A stretch of 64,000 nt of DNA from Bacteroidota bacterium (GTDB taxonomy: Bacteria > Bacteroidota > Bacteroidia > Chitinophagales > JADIYW01), in the NCBI GenBank assembly GCA_963169645.1, contig CAUJCO010000004.1, forward strand, positions 1-64,000, given 5' to 3'. This document shows, piece after piece, positions 1-7,136 of the stretch (the stretch's first letter is position 1; every line of letters starts with the position of its first letter). The position numbers were made by a program, and so were the translations under genes. The notes beneath the pieces are model-generated. The model did no database searches, was not told the origin of the DNA, and worked only from the letters and a program-made list of their open reading frames with translations.

Positions 1-106
1 CATAATACAAAAATGAGCTTCCTTTTTCAAGGGAATGACATTTAATCAAAAAATCTTTGTGTACTTTGTGTAATACTTTGTGCGCTTTGCGGTTTAAAAG
101 ATAAGA

Positions 107-125
107 TTCCCTTTCTTCAAGGGAA
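107..125. repeat. Hairpin motif of the repeat family
   Basis: TTCCCTT at 107-113 pairs with AAGGGAA at 119-125 around a 5-base loop. The same inverted repeat, perfect or with one mismatch, marks the ends of every repeat unit in the left and right blocks. It is REP-like in form. Confidence 0.7.
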
Positions 126-132
126 TGACATT

Positions 133-196
133 ACTACATTACTACATTACTACATTACTACATTACTACATTATTTCATTACTTCATTATTTCATT
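133..196. repeat. Octamer array 1, eight units
   Basis: Eight consecutive 8-bp units: five ACTACATT, then ATTTCATT, ACTTCATT, ATTTCATT. The period is not a multiple of three, so the frames that cross it are not constrained as protein. The array directly follows GGGAATGACATT. Confidence 0.9.
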
Positions 197-197
197 A

Positions 198-385
198 TCT
201 TACTTTTGAAGCCAAAAGTAACAAAAGCTTTTTTTGAACTACAAGGCAATTTGATGTTTCGTTCCTCAACATCAACCGCTTCTAAAATCAACGCAAATGC
301 TGATGGCTTTGCTTCGTTGATTTTAAAGCTATTGCTGTGTATTTCAAAAAATCGAACTCTTCTGCGGTCGGCACTTTTTGAGTAG
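198..385. repeat. Conserved structured element inside the left repeat block
   Basis: This stretch is more GC-balanced than the flanking octamer arrays and carries a clear hairpin. TAAAATCAAC (283-292) plus GCAAA (293-297) pairs with TTTGC (308-312) and GTTGATTTTA (316-325), with a 3-base bulge and a 10-base loop. Both strands are open for more than 80 codons, but neither frame looks like a protein. From memory, similar sequence recurs in many Bacteroidota genomes and is often mis-called as small hypothetical proteins; that is recollection, not a search. It could be a mobile non-coding repeat or an RNA element. Confidence 0.55.
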
Positions 386-476
386 TGAGAAATAAGTATT
401 GAGTAGATAGTCATTCCCACGAAAGTGGGAATCTCATAATACAAAAATGAGCTTCCTTTTTCAAGGGAATGACATT

Positions 477-540
477 ACTACATTATTTCATTATTTCATT
501 ATTTCATTATTTCATTATTTCATTATTACATTATTACATT
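477..540. repeat. Octamer array 2, eight units
   Basis: Eight 8-bp units (ACTACATT, five ATTTCATT, two ATTACATT) follow the second copy of the 40-bp repeat. The array ends 26 bp before the start codon of the serine hydrolase gene, so it occupies that gene's expected promoter region. Confidence 0.9.
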
Positions 541-566
541 CCTCCATTTTTTTCTATTTTTAATTT

Positions 567-1709
567 ATGAATGCCATAAAGAAATTAATAATTGCATTAT
601 TGCTTATTGCAATTGCTTATTTTGCTGCTCCACATTTTGTACAAATGGGATTGAAACACAATTTCGCCAATGTAGATGATTATACATTGTTTGATAAACA
701 TGTGGTGAAAAAATCAACCCAACCTATAGCATGGGAACTTAACGAAAACTATAATAAAAAGAAACCATCTGACGATTTATTAAAATTCTTTGACGAACGT
801 AAAACATGTGCATTTTTAGTCATCCAAAATGAAAAAATTGTATATGAACAGTATGCGCAAAATTATACCAAAGAAACAATTTCAGGCTCATTTTCTATGG
901 CAAAAACTATAAATGCATTGCTAATTGGTAAATTGTTGGAGCAAGGTAAAATAACATCTTTAGATGATGATGTAAAGAAATATGTGCCGGAGCTATCACA
1001 AATTCCGGCAGGAAAATTAACCATTAAAGATGTGATTACAATGAGTGCCGATATAGATTGGACGGAATCGTATTGGAATATTTTTTCCCTAACTGCAGAG
1101 TCCTACTATGGAAATGATTTAGATAAATTAATGGGAAAATTAAAACTGAGAGAAAGCAATCAGCAAGGAAAAATTTGGGAATATCAAAGTTGTTGCACAC
1201 AAATTTTGGGCTATATTATAAAAAATGTAACCCAAAAATCAATTGCTGAAAATGCCAATGAATATTTATGGCAACCGTTAGGAGCGGAGAGTGATGCACT
1301 TTGGAGTACCGATAAAAAAGGCATAGAAAAATCGTTTTGTTGTTTAAATGCAACAGCACGAGATTTTGCCAAATTAGGACAAATGGTATTGCAAAACGGT
1401 CGTTGGGATTCTACTCAAATTATATCGGCAGATTATATTAAATCGCTTACATCACCGGCAACATATTTAAAAGATAAAAATAACCATCACGTAGATTGGT
1501 ATGGATATCAAACGTGGATGATAAACTACAACAACCACGAAATCCCATATTTTAGAGGTATTTTAGGTCAATTTATTTTTGTTGTGCCGGATAAAAATGC
1601 GGTAATAGTTCGCTTGGGAAAAAAGATTAAGAAAGACGATCAAGATCCGAAATATCAAAACGAAGATATACGAAATTATATAGAAGCCGGATTACAAGTT
1701 TTGGAGTAA
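567..1709 (+). CDS. Membrane-anchored beta-lactamase-family serine hydrolase
   Basis: 380 aa. An N-terminal hydrophobic helix (about residues 5-24) probably anchors the protein facing the periplasm. The body resembles class C beta-lactamases and D-alanyl-D-alanine carboxypeptidases: SMAK near residue 110 fits the SxxK nucleophile motif, YQS near 210 stands where these enzymes have Tyr-x-Asn, and a C-terminal GQF segment fits the final strand motif. The true substrate is unknown; many relatives are esterases or peptidases rather than antibiotic-degrading enzymes. It stands alone, convergent with the carbonic anhydrase gene. The octamer repeat array lies immediately upstream, so expression could depend on array length, which is inference. 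Confidence 0.85.
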   Translation: MNAIKKLIIALLLIAIAYFAAPHFVQMGLKHNFANVDDYTLFDKHVVKKSTQPIAWELNENYNKKKPSDDLLKFFDERKTCAFLVIQNEKIVYEQYAQNYTKETISGSFSMAKTINALLIGKLLEQGKITSLDDDVKKYVPELSQIPAGKLTIKDVITMSADIDWTESYWNIFSLTAESYYGNDLDKLMGKLKLRESNQQGKIWEYQSCCTQILGYIIKNVTQKSIAENANEYLWQPLGAESDALWSTDKKGIEKSFCCLNATARDFAKLGQMVLQNGRWDSTQIISADYIKSLTSPATYLKDKNNHHVDWYGYQTWMINYNNHEIPYFRGILGQFIFVVPDKNAVIVRLGKKIKKDDQDPKYQNEDIRNYIEAGLQVLE

Positions 1710-1740
1710 ACTATTTGTAAATACTGATATTGTCCTCGAT

Positions 1741-2367
1741 TTACTCTAACGAATATATTTCCATTATGTTGGATAAAATTTCGGGAAGGTTTATTTTTAA
1801 GTCGATTAATTTGCCGCTGTGTATATCAAAAACCCAACCGTGTACCGTTAAATTACGTTGTTTATACGCTTGTTGTACGGCTGCCGTTTTTATAAGATTA
1901 ATGCACTGCTCTTGCACATTTAATTCCACTAATCTATTATAACGAAGCGTTTCATCTGTAATGGCATTTAATTCGTCTTTATACATTCTGTACACATCGC
2001 GAATGTTACGCAACCATGGATTTAAAATGCCCAAATCTTCTGCTTTCATGGCCGCTTTTACACCACCACAATAATAATGACCACACACAATAATATGTTT
2101 CACATTCAACTGTCGGACAGCAAAATTCAATACCGACATCACACTTAAATCAACATTGTTTACTAAGTTGGCAATATTGCGATGTACAAATACTTCGCCG
2201 GGTTGAACGCCCATTATTTCTTCAGCAGTAACACGACTATCAGAACATCCAATATAAAGAATTTCCGGATTTTGTCCTTCCGATAATTTTTTGAAATAAT
2301 CTTTATCCAATGCCAATTTATCGGCAATCCATTTTTCGTTATTCTTAAAAATTTGTTCTATCTGCAT
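1741..2367 (-). CDS. can: Beta-class carbonic anhydrase
   Basis: Interconverts CO2 and bicarbonate in the cytoplasm. The zinc-site signature is complete: CSDSR supplies a Cys ligand and the Asp-Arg dyad, and GHYYCGG supplies the His and second Cys ligands. HRNIANLV between them is also typical. The frame is open to 2394, but the start at 2367, giving MQIEQIF, matches where the family normally begins and yields 208 aa. The C-terminal segment around VHGWVFDIHSGKL is standard for the family. Monocistronic, converging on the serine hydrolase. Confidence 0.95.
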   Translation of the reverse strand: MQIEQIFKNNEKWIADKLALDKDYFKKLSEGQNPEILYIGCSDSRVTAEEIMGVQPGEVFVHRNIANLVNNVDLSVMSVLNFAVRQLNVKHIIVCGHYYCGGVKAAMKAEDLGILNPWLRNIRDVYRMYKDELNAITDETLRYNRLVELNVQEQCINLIKTAAVQQAYKQRNLTVHGWVFDIHSGKLIDLKINLPEILSNIMEIYSLE

Positions 2368-2443
2368 CTTGTTAAGTGTTGCAATACTTAACAATAATAA
2401 GAAAATAAATCAACAACTTTACAAAAACAACGTTTTATCGGAC

Positions 2444-2713
2444 TTATTTTGAGTTTTTTAGTTTGTCGTATTCTTTTTGTATTTGGTCGTCATCCGATAA
2501 ATGAAATGTGCGGATATACTTCATCAACAAACCAAAGCCCCAACCTAAAGAAACCCATGCAGGCCAAGGAAAAGAACCATTCGGATCGTAACCTTTAGTA
2601 AAATACCAAATGCACCATAAAAAAGCATTTACTGCCAAATAGGTGAGTACTTGCGCTCTAAATTGAACGCGTTTAGTGGCTAATTGCCATAATTTGTCAT
2701 CTGTGTTTTCCAT
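2444..2713 (-). CDS. 2TM-domain small membrane protein
   Basis: 89 aa with two hydrophobic helices (about residues 24-39 and 49-66) separated by a short loop containing Pro and Trp. This matches the 2TM domain family (PF13239), common in Bacteroidota and often fused or adjacent to regulators. Function unknown. Last gene of a probable three-gene operon, 5 bp after the winged-helix regulator, which suggests a shared regulatory or envelope role. Confidence 0.8.
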   Translation of the reverse strand: MENTDDKLWQLATKRVQFRAQVLTYLAVNAFLWCIWYFTKGYDPNGSFPWPAWVSLGWGFGLLMKYIRTFHLSDDDQIQKEYDKLKNSK

Positions 2714-2718
2714 ATTTT

Positions 2719-3015
2719 TTATTTTTTAGGTGATAAATAATTTCGGATATCATCTACATATCTTTCAAATGCTTTAAGTCCTTTCTTGGTTATTTTACAA
2801 GTGGTTTTTGGGTAATTATTTTCAAATGATTTTTTTATATCAATGTATTCAGCGTCTTTTAATTTGGTGAGTTGCACACTTAAATTCCCATTCGTTGCAT
2901 TGGTTGCTTCTTGAATATACGAAAAATCGGCTTCCTTAACAGATACCAATAAGGAAACGATTGCTAAACGCAATTGTGAGTGTAATAGCGGATCTAAGTC
3001 ACCAAATTTTCTCAT
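2719..3015 (-). CDS. Winged-helix transcriptional regulator (HTH_34/ArsR-like)
   Basis: 98 aa, essentially one winged-helix DNA-binding domain. LDPLLHSQLRLAIVSLL is the first helix pair, SYIQEATNATNGNLSVQLTK contains the recognition helix, and the wing TTCKITKKG is followed by a dimerisation helix. This resembles PF13601 regulators. No metal-binding cysteine pair is visible, so a metal sensor is unlikely. The gene overlaps the upstream membrane-protein gene by 4 bp (ATGA), implying translational coupling. The target is unknown; autoregulation of this operon is a reasonable inference. Confidence 0.85.
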   Translation of the reverse strand: MRKFGDLDPLLHSQLRLAIVSLLVSVKEADFSYIQEATNATNGNLSVQLTKLKDAEYIDIKKSFENNYPKTTCKITKKGLKAFERYVDDIRNYLSPKK

Positions 3016-3599
3016 TTCGCAGTTGAAATATGCTTTTTAAAATCTTGTTGTAATAAATAAGCCGGAATAATGTATGCTGCAATTACCGAAAGAGCCAATA
3101 TTAAAAGTTGTTCCGGGCCATCAATAAAATTGATAAGTACACATAAAATAAAACAAACACAACCACCCATGATTAAAGGCGTAAATTGAATGATGCGTCC
3201 TGTTGTAAACGTGCCAATTCCGTATAATAAAATCAAAAAGGAAAAAAGATTAAACGATACTTGAAACGATAAACCGACGATAATAAAAAAGGCAATACCC
3301 AGAGCCATCCAAACAGATTGTATGGCAAAATCATGGTGTGTTTTTCTTAACGCTGTTTTTTCTCTTTTTATGGCAATCCAAACGTGCACAATAGCCATGA
3401 AAGGCATAAGCAACCAAACATATTGTGTACGCGTAAAAAGCATTTTTAATAAGATATATTGTGTGATAGCACAAATACTTACCGCAAATCCCCACATATA
3501 AAAATATAGACTGTTGTCCACTATCCGTTCTTTAGATTTATCTATCATTTGTTGAATGATAGCCAAACTTTCATGTTCATTTATAATCTGATCTTTCAT
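3012..3599 (-). CDS. Multipass membrane protein of unknown function
   Basis: 195 aa. A charged N-terminal stretch of about 25 residues precedes roughly six hydrophobic helices arranged in pairs, with a short basic C-terminus. No catalytic motif is visible. It is the first gene of the operon with the winged-helix regulator and the 2TM protein. In Bacteroidota this arrangement of a multipass protein with an HTH_34 regulator recurs, and the membrane protein may sense or titrate the regulator; that role is inference. Confidence 0.75.
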   Translation of the reverse strand: MKDQIINEHESLAIIQQMIDKSKERIVDNSLYFYMWGFAVSICAITQYILLKMLFTRTQYVWLLMPFMAIVHVWIAIKREKTALRKTHHDFAIQSVWMALGIAFFIIVGLSFQVSFNLFSFLILLYGIGTFTTGRIIQFTPLIMGGCVCFILCVLINFIDGPEQLLILALSVIAAYIIPAYLLQQDFKKHISTAK

Positions 3600-3621
3600 A
3601 GTTGTATTATTAAAGTAATTG

Positions 3622-3653
3622 CAAATATAAAGTAGTTTATATTATAAACCAAA
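3622..3653 (-). promoter_or_regulatory. Promoter of the membrane-protein/regulator operon
   Basis: Read on the minus strand, TTTG (3653-3650) is followed after 20 bp by TATATTTG (3629-3622). This fits the Bacteroidota -33/-7 pattern TTTG-N19-21-TAnnTTTG. Transcription would start near 3615, about 16 bases before the start codon at 3599. Confidence 0.7.
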
Positions 3654-3680
3654 TTTTCAACAAAATAGTTCCCTGTTTTT

Positions 3681-3688
3681 TATATTTG
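3681..3688 (+). promoter_or_regulatory. -7 element before the GNAT gene
   Basis: TATATTTG matches the Bacteroidota -7 consensus. It lies so close to the first ATG (3692) that the second in-frame ATG (3707) is the better translation start. No clear -33 element was seen. Confidence 0.5.
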
Positions 3689-3706
3689 TAGATGATAAAC
3701 CATGAC

Positions 3707-4147
3707 ATGAACAATATTTACTATCAAATCATAGCATATAATTCACATTGGCATGTGCAATCATTGGCGTTACGGTATAAAATATTACGTGCACCATTAG
3801 GCCTAAAATATGCGTATGACGATTTATTAAAAGAAGTAAATCAAATTCATTTTGCAGCGATAAGAGAAGACGAAGTAATCGGTGTTTGTTTGTTACAAAA
3901 AATCAATACGCATCAAGCTAAACTTAGACAATTTGCCATAGCGGAAAACTGCCAAAAAAGTGGAATCGGCAAAGCACTTTTGTTATATGCAGAAGAATAT
4001 GCCCGACAGCAACATTATACAGAAATTATCTTGCACGCTCGTCAAACAGCAATGGGATTTTATCAAAAAAACGGATATGCAGAAATGGGCGAGATTTTCC
4101 ATGAAGTAGGCTTGCCACATTTTAAGATGCAAAAATTAATTTGTTAA
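3707..4147 (+). CDS. GNAT-family N-acetyltransferase
   Basis: About 146 aa. The central segment QFAIAENCQKSGIGKALLLY is the acetyl-CoA pyrophosphate-binding motif of GNAT enzymes (Q/R-x-x-G-x-G/A). It is followed by the strand IILHARQTAMGFYQKNGY, which forms the rest of the fold. The acceptor substrate cannot be read from sequence. The frame is open from ATG 3692, but the -7 promoter element ends at 3688, so ATG 3707 (MNNIYY) is preferred. Single-gene unit between the divergent membrane-protein operon and a small membrane-protein gene. Confidence 0.85.
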   Translation: MNNIYYQIIAYNSHWHVQSLALRYKILRAPLGLKYAYDDLLKEVNQIHFAAIREDEVIGVCLLQKINTHQAKLRQFAIAENCQKSGIGKALLLYAEEYARQQHYTEIILHARQTAMGFYQKNGYAEMGEIFHEVGLPHFKMQKLIC

Positions 4148-4217
4148 AAAACAGCATTTCGACTTGCTTTTTTCAAAAATTCTATACAAATTTACTTTAC
4201 ATAAAAACCCATACCCA

Positions 4218-4385
4218 ATGTTTATAGTATTTCTAATAGCGTTTTCGCTAGTGTACACTTTCTTATTTAAGAAACGTACCATCAAATCTATGTTGAATGC
4301 AACACCGGCTTATGCACCTAAACGTCGTTTGCCGAAAAACAAGAAAATTCAGGTACCTGAATACATTCCTAAATTTTATTACTAA
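4218..4385 (+). CDS. Small single-pass membrane protein
   Basis: 55 aa from ATG 4218; an upstream in-frame ATG at 4164 would add 18 residues without domain features. One hydrophobic helix (MFIVFLIAFSLVYTFLF) is followed by a basic tail rich in Lys, Arg and Pro ending in KFYY. Not recognised. Distinct codon-like composition and a following palindrome support a real gene, but the evidence is modest. Confidence 0.5.
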   Translation: MFIVFLIAFSLVYTFLFKKRTIKSMLNATPAYAPKRRLPKNKKIQVPEYIPKFYY

Positions 4386-4421
4386 CGAATAATTCCATAC
4401 TTACAAGTGAATTAAATTGGA

Positions 4422-4449
4422 AATGGCTAAACATATATGTTTAGCCATT
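4422..4449. terminator. 28-bp perfect palindrome between convergent genes
   Basis: AATGGCTAAACATA (4422-4435) is followed directly by its reverse complement (4436-4449). It sits between the stop codons of two convergent genes, so it probably acts as a bidirectional terminator. Neither side has a long T-run, so a protein-binding site is also possible. Confidence 0.6.
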
Positions 4450-4473
4450 CACTATTTATAATCGAACCAAAAA

Positions 4474-5337
4474 TTAATGCTTCAAATCTATCGTAAAAGA
4501 ACGACCATTGTCTAATGTAACTGTTGCGGTATCATCACATTCACCTGTACCAAAATTGATAATGGCATATCTATTATTTCCGGTTTTACGAACAATTTTT
4601 AATTCACCGCTTACAAATTCTTTACAACTTACATTGCGTATTAAAGCAGTTAAAGAACGGAATGTATAGTGCACATCATTTCTAGAAACATGTGCACCTT
4701 CTGTTTCTACGCGATATACATCATCTGAAAAATCAAGTGGTGTAGATGCACCTTCCAGCCATTCACGCGTTTTAACGGCTGTGCTGGCACTTTTCTTTCC
4801 GTTTGGATATTTAACTACTCTGGAAGATTCGATATGAAAAACAAAATTACCTTTATTGTTTTTACCCAAATTTTTTATGGTTTTATCGATTTCTACTTTG
4901 TTGTCATTTACAAAATAATCTTCAGTAGTGATGTGAATAATCGTTCCTTCCGCTCTGTAACGTCCTGTATATGCAATAATAATTTTTCCTTTTCGGGTTA
5001 CACCATTTGGTCCGGTACAACCTGTGCCAAAATCAATAGTAATTTTTTTGATAGTTGCAAGCGTGTCGTGCGTAATGACAGCACAAGAACCCAAAATAGA
5101 GCCATCTGTATTGCCATCTGTTGGTGCTAAACGCATGTTCGAAAAGGAGCCGGTGGCATCTACTTGATCTGCCATCAACGTAATATTGTCATCTTCTACA
5201 GCTGCAATACTTAAATCTTGTGAAGCAAAAGATTCCTCTTCCGTCTCACTTACATTTTCTTTGTTGCATGCTGCTAATCCAAATGTCAGTGTTGCTACTA
5301 CAAGCAACATTCTGAACGAAATAAAAGTTGTTTTCAT
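4474..5337 (-). CDS. Putative lipoprotein of unknown function
   Basis: 287 aa. The signal peptide ends in a lipobox, LAAC, with the lipidated Cys at residue 24. The mature part is beta-rich with repeated Gly-Thr-Gly motifs (FGTGCTG near residue 110, FGTGECD near 263), each followed by strand-like segments. A family of Bacteroidota lipoproteins shares this look, but no function is known to me. It probably resides in the periplasm or outer membrane. It stands alone, convergent with the small membrane-protein gene across a palindrome. Confidence 0.75.
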   Translation of the reverse strand: MKTTFISFRMLLVVATLTFGLAACNKENVSETEEESFASQDLSIAAVEDDNITLMADQVDATGSFSNMRLAPTDGNTDGSILGSCAVITHDTLATIKKITIDFGTGCTGPNGVTRKGKIIIAYTGRYRAEGTIIHITTEDYFVNDNKVEIDKTIKNLGKNNKGNFVFHIESSRVVKYPNGKKSASTAVKTREWLEGASTPLDFSDDVYRVETEGAHVSRNDVHYTFRSLTALIRNVSCKEFVSGELKIVRKTGNNRYAIINFGTGECDDTATVTLDNGRSFTIDLKH

Positions 5338-5405
5338 GATTAATTGTTTTAGTTGATGTATAGACTCAACAAAAAAACAATGGTTTAATGAACACGTAAA
5401 AAAAA

Positions 5406-5876
5406 TTAATAATTTGGATTATGACGAAAACGCAAGGCAAGTTTACTCAAGGATTCTTGTACTAATTTAGCATTGATTTGATGTATAAAAAATCCGGTAT
5501 ATGGAATACGTGGCTCAAACTCAATAATATAATCTAATCGTGTTTTATTAGGTGACAATTCGATGAATTGCATTTTACCAATATGATTTTTAATAGGGCT
5601 TCCATAAGAAATAGCATACTCTATGTATTTATTTTCGACATACTTGGTAATTGTTTCGGTAAAAAAAATGGGAAACCCAATAATTAATCGTGCTGAACCA
5701 ACATCATTGCAATTTATTGGATTAGGAGAATCAATAATCCGTTTAATAAATGCCGGATAAATCTCATTCAAGCGATTATGATCACTATAGAACGAAAATA
5801 CATTCCTTACAGGTGCTTCAAAATCTTGTAAGAAATGTAATCTTTGTCGTTCTTTTTGTGTGCTTAAACCAAACAT
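5406..5876 (-). CDS. SRPBCC/START-like domain protein, copy B
   Basis: 156 aa, one helix-grip fold of the polyketide cyclase/START-like type: an N-terminal strand, EAPVRNVFSFYSDHNRLNEIYP, then strands with Gly-Ser turns and a long C-terminal helix (QINAKLVQESLSKLALRF). Such proteins bind hydrophobic ligands. It is a paralogue of the gene just upstream, and its ATG shares one base with that gene's stop codon (TAATG), so the two are translationally coupled. Ligand unknown. Confidence 0.8.
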   Translation of the reverse strand: MFGLSTQKERQRLHFLQDFEAPVRNVFSFYSDHNRLNEIYPAFIKRIIDSPNPINCNDVGSARLIIGFPIFFTETITKYVENKYIEYAISYGSPIKNHIGKMQFIELSPNKTRLDYIIEFEPRIPYTGFFIHQINAKLVQESLSKLALRFRHNPNY

Positions 5877-6301
5877 TACTTATATTTTGATGCAAGTTGT
5901 TTTAAACCGTTTCCGATTACTGTTTTTAATACAAATCCTAATAGACCATCAAATACTTTTACTTTACTTTCCATAGTAATGGTATAAACTAAATCTGTTT
6001 TGCCGGTTTCCGGTGTGCTAAATTCCAATCTTCCTAAATGATAATTAATAGGAGCGTTGCTGGTTATTTTATATTCAATTAAATTAGGTTCATTAAACGT
6101 AACAACAGATTCTTGTAAAATTTCTATTCCCATTTTAATGCTTCTAACAGAACCTACACCATTTGGATTTTTTCCTTCTGCATTTTTTATTCTTTTGATG
6201 TTCGCTTTTAAAATTCCACCTAAATTTTCATGATCACTTAAGAAGTCAAAAATTTCTTTTTGTGGTGCATTAAAATGCTGTTTCATTACAATGGTATGCA
6301 T
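5876..6301 (-). CDS. SRPBCC/START-like domain protein, copy A
   Basis: About 141 aa when started at ATG 6301 (MHTIVMKQHF); an ATG at 6325 is also in frame. FNAPQKEIFDFLSDHENLGG aligns with the same segment of the downstream copy, as do the GVGSVRSIK turn and the C-terminal helix NGLKQLASKYK. The two genes look like a tandem duplication that has diverged strongly. Probably a small hydrophobic-ligand-binding protein, perhaps forming a heterodimer with its neighbour; that is inference. Confidence 0.8.
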   Translation of the reverse strand: MHTIVMKQHFNAPQKEIFDFLSDHENLGGILKANIKRIKNAEGKNPNGVGSVRSIKMGIEILQESVVTFNEPNLIEYKITSNAPINYHLGRLEFSTPETGKTDLVYTITMESKVKVFDGLLGFVLKTVIGNGLKQLASKYK

Positions 6302-6413
6302 ACTATTTTTTTTACTAAAATACACTTTTTGAATTTATTTGTAAACAAATTGAAATTAGCTTATGTTATATTTACAACTTTAAACATTTTATTCACTATT
6401 AAATTTTCAAGAT

Positions 6414-7049
6414 ATGTCATTACGATTAGGAGATGTTGCTCCAAATTTTACAGCAGAAACAACGACCGGAACAATTGATTTTCATGAATTTATAGGAGAC
6501 AATTGGGTAGTTTTATTTTCGCATCCGGCAGACTTTACACCGGTTTGTACAACTGAATTGGGTTTTACAGCCAAATTAAAAGACGAATTTGAAAAAAGAA
6601 ATACCAAAGCTATCGCATTAAGTGTAGATGATTTAGCCTCGCATACGAATTGGATTAAAGATATAGAAGAGACACAACATGTAGCAATGAACTTTCCTAT
6701 TATTGCTGATCCGGATAAAAAAGTAGCCACTTTATATGGCATGATGCATCCGAATGAATCGGAGAAATTTACAGTACGTTCTGTGTTTGTGATTGCACCG
6801 GATAAAAAAATAAAATTGACCATCACGTATCCGGCATCTACCGGAAGAAATTTTAATGAGATTTTACGCGTGATAGATTCTTTACAACTCACTGCAAATT
6901 ACAGTGTGGCAACACCGGTAAATTGGAAAGAAGGTGAAGATGTAGTAATTGCACCATCCATTTCAAACGAGGAAGCTTCTACCAAATTTCCAAAAGGTTT
7001 TAAAATCATCAAGCCATATTTGAGAATGACACCTCAGCCGAATAAGTAA
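6414..7049 (+). CDS. 1-Cys peroxiredoxin (Prx6 family)
   Basis: 211 aa, reduces hydrogen peroxide and organic peroxides. The peroxidatic site DFTPVCTTELG carries Cys45, the only cysteine in the protein, so no internal resolving Cys exists. Length and the C-terminal domain (NYSVATPVNWKEGEDVVI) match the Prx6 subgroup rather than 2-Cys AhpC. An external thiol must recycle it; bacillithiol is plausible given bshB1 in the window. A strong terminator follows. Confidence 0.93.
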   Translation: MSLRLGDVAPNFTAETTTGTIDFHEFIGDNWVVLFSHPADFTPVCTTELGFTAKLKDEFEKRNTKAIALSVDDLASHTNWIKDIEETQHVAMNFPIIADPDKKVATLYGMMHPNESEKFTVRSVFVIAPDKKIKLTITYPASTGRNFNEILRVIDSLQLTANYSVATPVNWKEGEDVVIAPSISNEEASTKFPKGFKIIKPYLRMTPQPNK

Positions 7050-7079
7050 TTCATTTTTCATAATTTTTATTTTTTATCT

Positions 7080-7102
7080 AAGGTCAACTTTTAGTTGACC
7101 TT
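7080..7102 (+). terminator. Rho-independent terminator of the peroxiredoxin gene
   Basis: AAGGTCAAC (7080-7088) and GTTGACCTT (7094-7102) form a 9-bp stem with a TTTTA loop, followed by a short T-rich stretch. Confidence 0.85.
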
Positions 7103-7136
7103 TTCTTATTTAGAAATATATTTAGTATATTTCAAT

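Larger units (their letters stand above)
1..566. repeat. Composite intergenic repeat block (left copy)
   Basis: No credible gene lies here. The 40 bases at 1-40 recur identically at 435-474. GGGAATGAC occurs at 31-39 and 121-129, delimiting a roughly 90-bp unit that has relatives, in inverted orientation, at 48407-48590. Two arrays of 8-bp units follow GGGAATGACATT, at 133-196 and 477-540. Between them lies a structured element (198-385) with a hairpin at 283-325, and a second GTCATTCCC inverted repeat near 411-432. Open frames at 125-385 and on the other strand at 187-444 run through the arrays and look spurious. The block starts before the window, so its left limit is unknown, and it ends about 26 bp before the gene at 567. 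Confidence 0.85.

Noticed and set aside
125..444. Two overlapping small open frames in the left repeat block
   Set aside because: They run through the 8-bp arrays and hairpin element, have no start context and translate to repeat-derived sequence. Treated as non-coding.
133..540. Possible CRISPR array
   Set aside because: The repeats are 8-bp head-to-tail units with no unique spacers, and no cas gene is in the window.
567..1709. Antibiotic-resistance beta-lactamase
   Set aside because: The SxxK motif is present, but the membrane anchor and a YQS in place of Tyr-x-Asn fit general serine hydrolases better than a true beta-lactamase.
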